Source of the DNA: Bacillus sp. SLBN-46
GTDB lineage: Bacteria; Bacillota; Bacilli; Bacillales; Cytobacillaceae
NCBI RefSeq assembly: GCF_031453555.1
Contig: NZ_JAVIZM010000001.1
Span: 3,851,001-3,915,000 of the forward strand
Reading direction: 5' to 3'
DNA length: 64,000 nucleotides
Below are positions 56,452-64,000 of the stretch, piece after piece. The notes beneath the pieces were generated by a model. The model saw only the letters and a program-made list of their open reading frames with translations. It had not been told where the DNA came from and made no database searches. Numbering within the stretch: the first letter of the stretch is position 1; each line of letters begins with the position of its first letter. Made by a program: the position numbers and the translations under genes.

Positions 56452-57924
56452 TTGTCACAAAATCAAACACCGTTATTTAGCGGTTTACTGGAACATGCAA
56501 AAAAAAATCCCACACAGTTTCATATTCCTGGACATAAAAAAGGGGCTGGAATGGACCCAGAGTTTCGCCAATTTATTGGCGATAACGCCCTATCTATTGA
56601 CCTTATTAACATTGGTCCCCTTGATGACTTACATTCACCTAAGGGAATGATTAAAAAAGCACAGGAACTAGCAGCAGAAGCATTTGGTGCCGATCATACC
56701 TTCTTTTCTGTTCAAGGTACTAGCGGGGCCATTATCGCGATGGTGATGGCTGTTTGTGGACCTGGTGAGAAAATCATTGTTCCAAGAAATGTTCATAAAT
56801 CTATTATGTCAGCTATTGTTTTTTCTGGATCTATTCCTGTGTTTATTCACCCTGAAATCGATAGAGAATTAGGAATTTCTCACGGAATTACTCCTGAATC
56901 AGTGGAACGGGCATTACAGCAACACCCAGATGCAAAAGGGGTATTAGTCATCAATCCCACCTACTTCGGAATTTCTGGGGACCTAAAGAAAATCGTGGAA
57001 ATTACCCATTCCTACAATATTCCTGTTTTAGTAGATGAAGCACATGGTGTTCACATTCATTTTCATGACGAACTTCCTCTTTCAGCCATGCAGGCTGGTG
57101 CTGATATAGCAGCAACTAGCGTCCACAAACTGGGTGGCTCTATGACTCAGAGTTCCATTTTAAATGTACGTGAGGGCTTGGTCTCTGCTAAGCATGTACA
57201 ATCGATTTTAAGCATGCTTACAACGACTTCAACATCCTATTTGTTATTAGCATCACTTGATACTGCCCGAAAGCAATTAGCAACAAAAGGGAAGGAGTTA
57301 ATTGATCGTACGATTAAATTAGCGCAATCCACTCGTAAAAAAATTAATGAAATTGATAATATTCGCTGCATCGGTGAAGAAATTCTAGGCTCTAATGCCA
57401 CATTTGATTACGATCCGACCAAACTAATCATCTCAGTGAAAGATTTAGGGTTAACAGGTTATGATGTTGAGAAATGGTTGAGAGAAAAGCACAACATTGA
57501 AGTAGAGCTTTCTGACCTGTATAACATCCTTTGTATCATCACACTTGGTGACACAGAAGTAGAAACAAATCTCTTAGTAAAAGCCCTGAAAGAGCTTGCT
57601 GAGGAATGTGAACACCGTTCAACAAAGATTGAACCAGTGGAGGTTCTGTTACCTGAAATTCCTGTGCTGGCATTAACCCCTAGAGATGCTTTTTATGCAG
57701 AGACTGAAGTGATTCCATTCGAGGAATCTGAAGGAAGAATTATCGCGGAATTTGTTATGGTGTATCCTCCAGGTATTCCTATTTTTATCCCAGGTGAGAT
57801 TATCACTAAGGAAAATCTTCATTACATTAAGGAAAATCTAGAAGCTGGCCTACCTGTACAAGGGCCAGAGGATGATGAAATGAAAACCATCCATGTAATA
57901 AAAGAGTATAAAGCAATTAAATAA
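56452..57924 (+). CDS. speA: Arginine decarboxylase SpeA
   Basis: PLP enzyme of the Orn/Lys/Arg decarboxylase class, making agmatine for polyamine synthesis. 490 residues; fold-type I with the PLP lysine K226 in SVHKLGGS, VDEAHGVH (PLP aspartate), and a C-terminal domain with GIPIFIPGE. TTG start with AGAGGTG upstream. Position beside SR1 and the pdh genes matches B. subtilis speA. Arginine rather than lysine specificity is inferred from that. Confidence 0.9.
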   Translation: MSQNQTPLFSGLLEHAKKNPTQFHIPGHKKGAGMDPEFRQFIGDNALSIDLINIGPLDDLHSPKGMIKKAQELAAEAFGADHTFFSVQGTSGAIIAMVMAVCGPGEKIIVPRNVHKSIMSAIVFSGSIPVFIHPEIDRELGISHGITPESVERALQQHPDAKGVLVINPTYFGISGDLKKIVEITHSYNIPVLVDEAHGVHIHFHDELPLSAMQAGADIAATSVHKLGGSMTQSSILNVREGLVSAKHVQSILSMLTTTSTSYLLLASLDTARKQLATKGKELIDRTIKLAQSTRKKINEIDNIRCIGEEILGSNATFDYDPTKLIISVKDLGLTGYDVEKWLREKHNIEVELSDLYNILCIITLGDTEVETNLLVKALKELAEECEHRSTKIEPVEVLLPEIPVLALTPRDAFYAETEVIPFEESEGRIIAEFVMVYPPGIPIFIPGEIITKENLHYIKENLEAGLPVQGPEDDEMKTIHVIKEYKAIK

Positions 57925-57928
57925 AAGT

Positions 57929-57967
57929 AAAAAAATAAAGGCTGACTCAAAGTAAACGAGTCAGCCT
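57929..57967. terminator. Terminator shared by speA and SR1
   Basis: AGGCTGACTC/GAGTCAGCCT perfect stem, 9-nt loop. The T tract is strong on the minus strand (SR1 side) and weak on the plus strand. Confidence 0.88.
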
Positions 57968-57988
57968 GTTTATATTTGGTAGCAATAT

Positions 57989-58111
57989 TTATACTTCTTC
58001 TTCGATATGGTGGTTATCACAGCAATTGCATTTAGAGTATAGTACCGTTACTTTTTCATCTTCAAAATGATCAATAGTAGAGTTACAAGTTTGACATACG
58101 AGTGTACCCAT
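57989..58111 (-). CDS. sr1P: SR1P, GapA-binding small peptide
   Basis: A 40-residue peptide too short for usual gene callers. It begins MGTLVCQTCNS and has the FEDEKVTVLYSKC core with five cysteines (6, 9, 28, 30 and 31), as in SR1P peptides that bind glyceraldehyde-3-phosphate dehydrogenase GapA and promote its partnership with RNase J1. Ribosome site AAGGGGATAGG is very strong. It sits inside SR1. Confidence 0.87.
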   Translation of the reverse strand: MGTLVCQTCNSTIDHFEDEKVTVLYSKCNCCDNHHIEEEV

Positions 58112-58148
58112 TTGTCCTATCCCCTTTTCATAATTGAATGTCATGCTA

Positions 58149-58162
58149 TGAAAGCGTTTAAA
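58149..58162. promoter_or_regulatory. Candidate CcpA (cre) site over the start of SR1
   Basis: TGAAAGCGTTTAAA differs from TGWAANCGNTNWCA at one position. It lies just downstream of the SR1 start, where binding would block transcription. SR1 is known to be repressed under glycolytic conditions (chiefly by CcpN, partly CcpA). Confidence 0.5.
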
Positions 58163-58175
58163 TATCCTTAATTAG

Positions 58176-58204
58176 ATAATAATATATCACATTAATAATT
58201 TCAA
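58176..58204 (-). promoter_or_regulatory. Promoter of SR1
   Basis: TTGAAA, a 17-bp spacer, then TATTAT on the minus strand, a near-consensus sigma-A promoter. Start would be near 58169. Confidence 0.7.
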
Positions 58205-58238
58205 GCCTAATTTGTATGTCACATTTAAAAAATTTCAT

Positions 58239-58261
58239 AAAAAAAAGACCACTTAAGGCCT
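58239..58261 (-). terminator. Terminator after the DUF3055 gene
   Basis: Short AGGCC/GGTCT stem followed by T7 on the minus strand, about 15 bp past the stop. Confidence 0.6.
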
Positions 58262-58275
58262 ATTTTTCATTATAA

Positions 58276-58575
58276 TTACTCATATTGGGTAACAAAAGGA
58301 ATGGACGGTAGTGTTTCTCTAAAAAATTCAGCTAGATCAACGGCCTGTTCTTTATCAGGGATACGGAATACAGTTTGAAGGTAATCAATATCTTCAATAT
58401 CTTTGGGGTCGAGGAGTGTGGAGCGTCCGGTTTGCATGCAAATCACAAGTGGCTTTCCAAAAAACATATGGGTATAAATAATTCCAAAGTCATAACGAGT
58501 ATCTTCAGTAGTGAAGCCAATGAACCTCACTTTTGCATTTTCATGCTCATCATAGAGCTTATCAAATAGTTCCAT
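58276..58575 (-). CDS. DUF3055 family protein
   Basis: 99-residue soluble alpha/beta protein, recognised by KVRFIGFTTEDTRYDFGIIYT (about 15-35, cut here) and the closing acidic helix; the DUF3055 family is known only from Firmicutes and has no known function. AGGAGG ribosome site. Between SR1 and the DUF1885 gene. Confidence 0.8.
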   Translation of the reverse strand: MELFDKLYDEHENAKVRFIGFTTEDTRYDFGIIYTHMFFGKPLVICMQTGRSTLLDPKDIEDIDYLQTVFRIPDKEQAVDLAEFFRETLPSIPFVTQYE

Positions 58576-58738
58576 AAGACTCCTCCTTTTAATTAAATAT
58601 TTAGAATATTATTATAATTCATTTTTAAAAAAATAACAAGAAATCACGACAATTTAATTCTTCTAATTGTTGTCATCACTTTTTATTCAATGCTAGAATA
58701 GAAGTGCATATACTACGGACTAATAGGGGGGAATGATG

Positions 58739-59173
58739 ATGGCTGTAAATGCATTTATTAAGCTGGTGCCTTCATCTGCAAAACAAACGATAACCATTGA
58801 TGAGGTTAAGGAATTATTTTATTATTATAAAGATATTACATCCAAGACAGGCGATCAGGTAAGCTGGCAATTTGGAGAATCAGCCTTTCCTTATGACATC
58901 AAAGAAACGGAAGACGGTAAAGGGAAATGGTTCTACCTACAAGCCAATCTAGAACGTTACTATGCCATACTAATAGGTGTTGATACGGAATCGGTTCAAA
59001 ATGATGATGGTGTTATTAGGGAACAAACATACATACAAGTCACTCTTCCTGAACAATCCACATATGGAGATAAAGGAAAAGCGAATGAATTCTGTAAATT
59101 TCTTGCTAAAAAGCTGCAAGGCGAGCTTCATCTTTTTAATGAAAGAGTCATGTATTATTACCCAAGAAAATAA
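58739..59173 (+). CDS. DUF1885 family protein
   Basis: About 144 residues; DUF1885, a Bacillus-specific small fold with a solved structure but no function. Features: AFIKLVPSSAKQTITIDEVKEL and GKWFYLQANLERYYAILIGVD. Three ATGs in a row occur; the third (58739) has GGGGGG seven nt upstream and gives MAVNAF. Confidence 0.8.
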   Translation: MAVNAFIKLVPSSAKQTITIDEVKELFYYYKDITSKTGDQVSWQFGESAFPYDIKETEDGKGKWFYLQANLERYYAILIGVDTESVQNDDGVIREQTYIQVTLPEQSTYGDKGKANEFCKFLAKKLQGELHLFNERVMYYYPRK

Positions 59174-59183
59174 AAAGCAACGA

Positions 59184-59208
59184 AAGGCTCCTATAGGAGC
59201 TTTTTTTA
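59184..59208. terminator. Terminator between the DUF1885 gene and the small membrane-protein gene
   Basis: AAGGCTCC/GGAGCTTT-like stem with T7 on the plus strand. Confidence 0.82.
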
Positions 59209-59448
59209 ATGCATAAATTGTGCCATTGTATAATGAAATGAAGTATATATAACTAAACTAAGTGCGGTAATAAAGAGGGTTTTGCGAACAGATTTTGTGA
59301 CATAATTTCCGATTAAAAAAGCTAAGTAAAAAAACACAAAAAACATAATGACTTTATAGATGAGTTGATCATGCTTTGAGAGCCATTCAATAAACGTAAA
59401 TCCACTCCAAATAATAAACTGTAAAAGCAAGACAATATATACTCTCAT
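59206..59448 (-). CDS. Small membrane protein of unknown function
   Basis: 80 residues, three hydrophobic segments (about 3-18, 30-48, 55-75) and a short histidine-containing end. ATG 59448 is chosen (AGTGGTGA upstream); the frame opens at GTG 59460. No family recognised. The 160 bp to pdhD holds only the pdhD terminator. Confidence 0.6.
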   Translation of the reverse strand: MRVYIVLLLQFIIWSGFTFIEWLSKHDQLIYKVIMFFVFFYLAFLIGNYVTKSVRKTLFITALSLVIYTSFHYTMAQFMH

Positions 59449-59577
59449 TTTTATCACCACTCAAATTACAATCTTCAAACCTCTCGTGTTTTAAGTATAT
59501 GAATAAAAACGTATCGTACGCTTCTTTTCTCACCTCTAGCTCTTAATTCTATATATAAATTAAAATTCGCTGCAAAA

Positions 59578-59612
59578 AATAAAAGTCCTCTCCGTTTCCG
59601 GAAAGGACTTTA
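59578..59612 (-). terminator. Terminator of the pdhABCD operon
   Basis: AAAGTCCTTTCC/GGAGAGGACTTT stem, 6-nt loop, T tract on the minus strand; about 8 bp past the pdhD stop. Confidence 0.9.
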
Positions 59613-59619
59613 TTTTTAA

Positions 59620-61035
59620 TTATTTAATGATATGGATTGGGCTGCCTAGAGCAACTTCAGCAGCTTCCATTGTAATTTCTCCAAGTGTTGGGTGAGCATG
59701 AATTGTCATTGCTAAGTCTTCCGCTGTCATTCCTGCTTCAATGGCAAGACCAAGTTCAGCAATCATATCAGACGCACTTGCACCAGCAATTTGAGCACCA
59801 ATTACAAGACCATCTTCTTTACGTGTAATAAGCTTTAAGAAACCGTCTGCACTGTCTAGAGAAAGAGCACGGCCGTTTGCTGCAAATGGGAATTTAGCAG
59901 CAACCACTTCGATGCCTTCTTCTTTTGCTTGACTTTCAGTATATCCTACCTGTGCTAACTCAGGATCTGAGAAAACAACTGCTGGAATTCCTAAATAATC
60001 AATTTCAGACGGATGACCAGCAATCGCTTCAGCAGCAATTTTAGCTTCATATGATGCCTTATGTGCTAGTTGAGGACCAGCAACAACATCACCAATTGCA
60101 TAAATATTGCTTAAGCTTGTGCGGCATTGCTTGTCAATTTCAATTAAGCCACGGTCGCTTAACTTCACTCCAGCTTCCTCTAAGCCCATTTCATCAGTGT
60201 TTGGACGACGGCCAACCATGACAAAAACATAATCAGCTTCGATTTTCTTTTCTTCGCCTTTTGTTTCAAATGTTACCACTACGCCGTTTTCAGTTTCTTC
60301 GACACCCTTGGCAAATGCTTTTGTATAGAATTCCGCACCTTTTTTCTTCATCGTTTTCTTAACAAGAGCAGCCATTTGCTTATCAAATACTCCCATGCCT
60401 AAAATTTCATCGGCACCCTCTAAAACAGTTACTTGCGTCCCAAAGTTTGCATAGGCGCCACCAAGTTCAATCCCAATAACACCGCCGCCAATAACAACGA
60501 TTTTTTCAGGAATTTCATTTAGATTAAGAGCACCTGTAGAATTTAGAACACGCTTTGAATATTTAAATGCTGGTAGTTCAATTGGACGTGATCCAGTTGC
60601 AACGATAGCATTTTTAAACGTATATGTTTGTGCAGATGTTTCATCCATTACACGAAGTGTATTGGCATCTACAAAGTACGCTTCACCACGAACAACATTC
60701 ACTTTATTGCCTTTTAGTAATCCTTCAACGCCACCAGTTAATTTCTTAACAACACCAGCTTTGAATTCTTGTACCTTTGAAAAATCAACCTTAACATTTT
60801 CAGCTGTAATTCCGAAAGATTCAGAATGTACAGCTGTTTCATAACGGTGACCCGCAGAAATTAAGGCTTTTGAAGGGATACATCCAACATTTAGACATAC
60901 TCCACCAATATATTCCTTTTCAACAATGGTCACTTTTTGTCCAAGCTGAGCAGCGCGGATTGCTGCAACATATCCTCCAGGACCGGAACCGATGACTATA
61001 GTATCTGTTTCAATTGGGAAATCTCCAACTACCAT
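59620..61035 (-). CDS. pdhD: Dihydrolipoyl dehydrogenase (E3) PdhD
   Basis: FAD-dependent reoxidation of dihydrolipoyl groups of the pyruvate (and possibly 2-oxoglutarate) dehydrogenase. 471 residues; FAD fingerprint [17 protein letters not shown] (17-33), redox pair C47/C52 in CLNVGC, NAD fingerprint [11 protein letters not shown], and HAHPTLGE with the active-site histidine. Last gene of the operon. Confidence 0.97.
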   Translation of the reverse strand: MVVGDFPIETDTIVIGSGPGGYVAAIRAAQLGQKVTIVEKEYIGGVCLNVGCIPSKALISAGHRYETAVHSESFGITAENVKVDFSKVQEFKAGVVKKLTGGVEGLLKGNKVNVVRGEAYFVDANTLRVMDETSAQTYTFKNAIVATGSRPIELPAFKYSKRVLNSTGALNLNEIPEKIVVIGGGVIGIELGGAYANFGTQVTVLEGADEILGMGVFDKQMAALVKKTMKKKGAEFYTKAFAKGVEETENGVVVTFETKGEEKKIEADYVFVMVGRRPNTDEMGLEEAGVKLSDRGLIEIDKQCRTSLSNIYAIGDVVAGPQLAHKASYEAKIAAEAIAGHPSEIDYLGIPAVVFSDPELAQVGYTESQAKEEGIEVVAAKFPFAANGRALSLDSADGFLKLITRKEDGLVIGAQIAGASASDMIAELGLAIEAGMTAEDLAMTIHAHPTLGEITMEAAEVALGSPIHIIK

Positions 61036-61040
61036 TTTTC

Positions 61041-62381
61041 TTACGCCTCCATTAACAATAGTTCTGGATCGTTCAATAAACGTTTAATATGATTCATTGC
61101 GTTTTGCGCTGTGGCACCATCAATCATTCGGTGGTCAAAGCTTAACGATAATGCTAACACAGGAGCCGCAACAATTTCGCCATTTCGAACGATTGGTTTT
61201 TCTGCAATACGACCTACACCAAGGATAGCTACTTCTGGGTGGTTAATAACTGGTGTAAACCATTGACCGCCAGCAGAACCGATGTTGGAAATTGTGCAAG
61301 ATGCACCCTTCATTTCATTTGGAGCTAGTTTTCCATCACGAGCTTTTCCAGCCAATTCATTAATTTCATTCGAAATTGTGAAAACTGACTTACGATCAGC
61401 ATCTTTTACAACTGGAACTAATAGACCTTTTTCAGTATCTGCTGCAATTCCGATGTTGTAGTAGTGCTTGTGGATAATTTCATTTGTTGCATCATCAAGA
61501 GATGTATTTAATGCAGGGAACTCTCTTAATGCACTTGTTAATGCTTTTACGATATATGGTAAGAAAGTAAGCTTGATGCCTTTTGCCGCAGCTACTTCTT
61601 TAAATTTCTTACGGTGTGCAACAAGTTTTGTTACATCGATTTCATCCATAAGAGTTACGTGTGGAGCAGTATGCTTAGAATTAACCATTGCTTTTGCAAT
61701 TGCCTTACGGATACCGCTCATCTTCTCACGTGTTTCTGGATATTCACCTTGTGGAATTGGAGTTGGTGCAGCTGCTGCTGCCTTAGGAGCTTCCTCCACT
61801 GCTTCTGTTGCTTGTGGTGCCGCCTGTGGCGCTGCTGCTCCTCCACTTAAGAAGGCATCAATATCATTCTTCAAAATACGTCCATTGTTACCTGTTCCTG
61901 CAACTAAGGCAATCTGAACACCTTTTTCACGTGCATATTTACGAACAGATGGCATAGCGATAATACGACGATTTGGATCTACTTCCACTGCAGGTTGGGC
62001 TGCTACTGCTGGCGCAGGTGCTGCTGCAGGTGTAGCTTCTTGCTTAGCTTCTGGTGCAGGCGCTGCTGGTGCTTCTTGTTTAGGCTCCTCATCACCATGG
62101 TCACCTTTGAATTGTAGATTTTCATATCCTGGAGCATCAAATGTTACGAGTACCTGTCCAACAGTCGCTACAGTTCCTTCGCCAACTAAAACTTCCAAAA
62201 CTGTTCCCTCTACTGGAGAAGGAATTTCAACTACTGCTTTATCATTTTGTATTTCACAAAGTACGTCGTCTTCTTGGACTTTATCGCCTGGTTTGATGAA
62301 CCATTTTACGATTTCCCCTTCATGAATACCTTCACCGATGTCAGGCATTTTAAATTGGAATGTGGTTGCGGTTGCGCTCAC
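61041..62381 (-). CDS. pdhC: Pyruvate dehydrogenase E2, dihydrolipoyl acetyltransferase PdhC
   Basis: 446-residue core subunit: one lipoyl domain (lipoyl-lysine K48 in QNDKAVVE), an Ala/Pro/Glu-rich linker (about 95-130), an E1/E3-binding domain ([13 protein letters not shown], about 143-155), a second Ala/Pro-rich linker and the catalytic domain ending in FDHRMIDGA. Between pdhB and pdhD. Confidence 0.97.
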   Translation of the reverse strand: MSATATTFQFKMPDIGEGIHEGEIVKWFIKPGDKVQEDDVLCEIQNDKAVVEIPSPVEGTVLEVLVGEGTVATVGQVLVTFDAPGYENLQFKGDHGDEEPKQEAPAAPAPEAKQEATPAAAPAPAVAAQPAVEVDPNRRIIAMPSVRKYAREKGVQIALVAGTGNNGRILKNDIDAFLSGGAAAPQAAPQATEAVEEAPKAAAAAPTPIPQGEYPETREKMSGIRKAIAKAMVNSKHTAPHVTLMDEIDVTKLVAHRKKFKEVAAAKGIKLTFLPYIVKALTSALREFPALNTSLDDATNEIIHKHYYNIGIAADTEKGLLVPVVKDADRKSVFTISNEINELAGKARDGKLAPNEMKGASCTISNIGSAGGQWFTPVINHPEVAILGVGRIAEKPIVRNGEIVAAPVLALSLSFDHRMIDGATAQNAMNHIKRLLNDPELLLMEA

Positions 62382-62425
62382 TGGGATTCATCTCCTATAA
62401 TATATAGATTTCAGTAGAACCTCTT

Positions 62426-63403
62426 TTAGAAAGTTAATACTTTTTTAGCTGTTTCGATTACGTCTTTATAGTTTGGAAGCCATACAGATTCAGCTTGTGA
62501 GAAAGGATAAATTGTATCTGCAGCAGTAACACGTAATACTGGTGCTTCTAAGCTCAGGATGGCACGATCGTTAATCTCAGCTACCACGTTAGCTGCGACC
62601 CCTGCTTGTTTTTGTGCTTCTTGAACAACAATAGCACGGCCTGTTTTTTCAACAGAAGCAATAATTGTATCGATATCAAGCGGGCTAATTGTACGTAAAT
62701 CAACAACTTCTACAGAGTGTCCTTCTTTAGCTAATTCATCTGCAGCTTTTAATGACTCATGTACCATTGCGCCGTAAGTAATGATAGATAAATCTGTACC
62801 TTCACGTTTTACATCCGCTTTTCCAAGTGGAATTGTGTATTCTTCTTCAGGAACTTCCTGACGGAATGCACGATATAATTTTAAATGCTCTAAGAATACA
62901 ACTGGGTCATTGTCACGAATCGCTGACAATAATAATCCTTTTGCATCATAAGGTGTTGAAGGAACAACAACCTTCAAACCAGGTGTTTGGGCCATTAATC
63001 CCTCTAAGCTGTCTGAGTGAAGTTCAGGTGTATGTACCCCTCCACCAAACGGAGAACGAACTGTTATCGGCATATTGTAACGGCCACCAGAACGGTAACG
63101 CATACGTGACATTTGTCCAGCAATAGAATCCATTACTTCAAAAACAAATCCGAAGAATTGGATTTCAGGGATTGGACGGAAACCTGTTAAAGCAAGACCA
63201 ATTGATAACCCACCAATACCAGATTCAGCAAGTGGTGTATCAAACACACGATCTTCCCCAAACTCTTTATGAAGTCCTTCAGTTGCACGGAATACTCCGC
63301 CGTTTACACCAACGTCTTCCCCAAAAACGAGTGTTTTAGGATCGTTGCGCAACTCAGTTCTTAATGCATCAGTGATTGCTTGAATCATTGTCATTTGAGC
63401 CAT
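62426..63403 (-). CDS. pdhB: Pyruvate dehydrogenase E1 beta subunit PdhB
   Basis: 325 residues of a transketolase-type beta subunit, with the [13 protein letters not shown] segment near the start and the [15 protein letters not shown] region near the C-terminus; pairs with PdhA to make the ThDP site. Follows pdhA by 3 bases. Confidence 0.97.
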   Translation of the reverse strand: MAQMTMIQAITDALRTELRNDPKTLVFGEDVGVNGGVFRATEGLHKEFGEDRVFDTPLAESGIGGLSIGLALTGFRPIPEIQFFGFVFEVMDSIAGQMSRMRYRSGGRYNMPITVRSPFGGGVHTPELHSDSLEGLMAQTPGLKVVVPSTPYDAKGLLLSAIRDNDPVVFLEHLKLYRAFRQEVPEEEYTIPLGKADVKREGTDLSIITYGAMVHESLKAADELAKEGHSVEVVDLRTISPLDIDTIIASVEKTGRAIVVQEAQKQAGVAANVVAEINDRAILSLEAPVLRVTAADTIYPFSQAESVWLPNYKDVIETAKKVLTF

Positions 63404-63406
63404 GAC

Positions 63407-64000
<594 letters not shown>

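Larger units (their letters stand above)
57932..58169 (-). ncRNA. SR1 dual-function regulatory RNA
   Basis: In B. subtilis, SR1 is a ~205-nt RNA between pdhD and speA that base-pairs with ahrC mRNA, repressing arginine catabolism activation, and encodes the SR1P peptide. Here the same position holds a promoter, an SR1P-like reading frame and a strong terminator on one strand, giving a transcript of about 235 nt. Transcript ends are inferred from motifs. Confidence 0.8.

Overview
The window is chromosomal core DNA of a low-GC, endospore-forming Bacillaceae bacterium (Bacillus sensu lato). Gene order follows Bacillus subtilis almost gene for gene through the spoVE-murD-mraY-murE-spoVD-pbpB-ftsL-rsmH-mraZ, ylbQ-to-ylbA, ctaG-to-ctaA, ylaO-to-ylaF, ykt, speA and pdh blocks. 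Sporulation genes (spoVE, spoVD, gerR/ylbO, ylbJ, ylaJ), a caa3 oxidase with a cytochrome-c-fused subunit II, and a bacillithiol gene (bshC) fit this. The species cannot be named from the sequence alone.

Layout. 1-10.9 kb: the division and cell-wall cluster, all on the minus strand, headed by mraZ with a likely self-binding operator; a short MurF-like N-domain gene sits between murE and mraY. 11-19.5 kb: bshC, a DUF3397 gene, panE, then a three-gene biotin-dependent acyl-CoA carboxylase operon, ylbP, gerR and an enoyl-CoA hydratase gene. 19.7-35.9 kb: rpmF and the ylbN-ylbA series (tmcAL, SepM-type protease, patatin, ylbJ, coaD, rsmD, ricF, ylbC, CBS protein) with several small genes, a structured terminator-ended RNA region at about 26.57-26.74 kb, and a group II intron inserted directly after the ylbE terminator. 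36-44 kb: cytochrome caa3 oxidase structural and assembly genes and heme A synthesis (ctaA divergent from ctaB). 44.2-52.8 kb: ftsW, ylaN, ylaL-like, ylaK, ylaJ, ylaI, ylaH, typA, ylaF. 52.8-59.5 kb: suhB-type phosphatase, ykzI, yktB, yktA, an FMN monooxygenase, speA, the SR1/SR1P regulatory RNA and small uncharacterised genes. 59.6-64 kb: pdhD-C-B-A, with pdhA cut by the window end.

How the genes work together. MurE, MraY and MurD make and lipid-link the peptidoglycan precursor; FtsW with PBP2B (division) and SpoVE with SpoVD (spore cortex) are cognate SEDS/PBP pairs, and FtsL belongs to the divisome. CtaB and CtaA convert heme B to heme O and heme A for CtaD; CtaC, D, E and F form the oxidase, with CtaG and a DUF420 protein in assembly. 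The Pdh complex produces acetyl-CoA; beside it lies SR1, whose B. subtilis counterpart controls arginine catabolism and binds GapA.

Most notable: a dispersed ~130-165 bp hairpin repeat (three full copies and one fragment) with compensatory stem changes; loss of pycA from its usual place between ctaA and ftsW, where one of those repeats now lies; a group II intron that appears to target a terminator; the MurF-like mini-gene; and the structured RNA upstream of the DUF7147-like gene. I found no defence island, prophage, CRISPR array, tRNA or rRNA.
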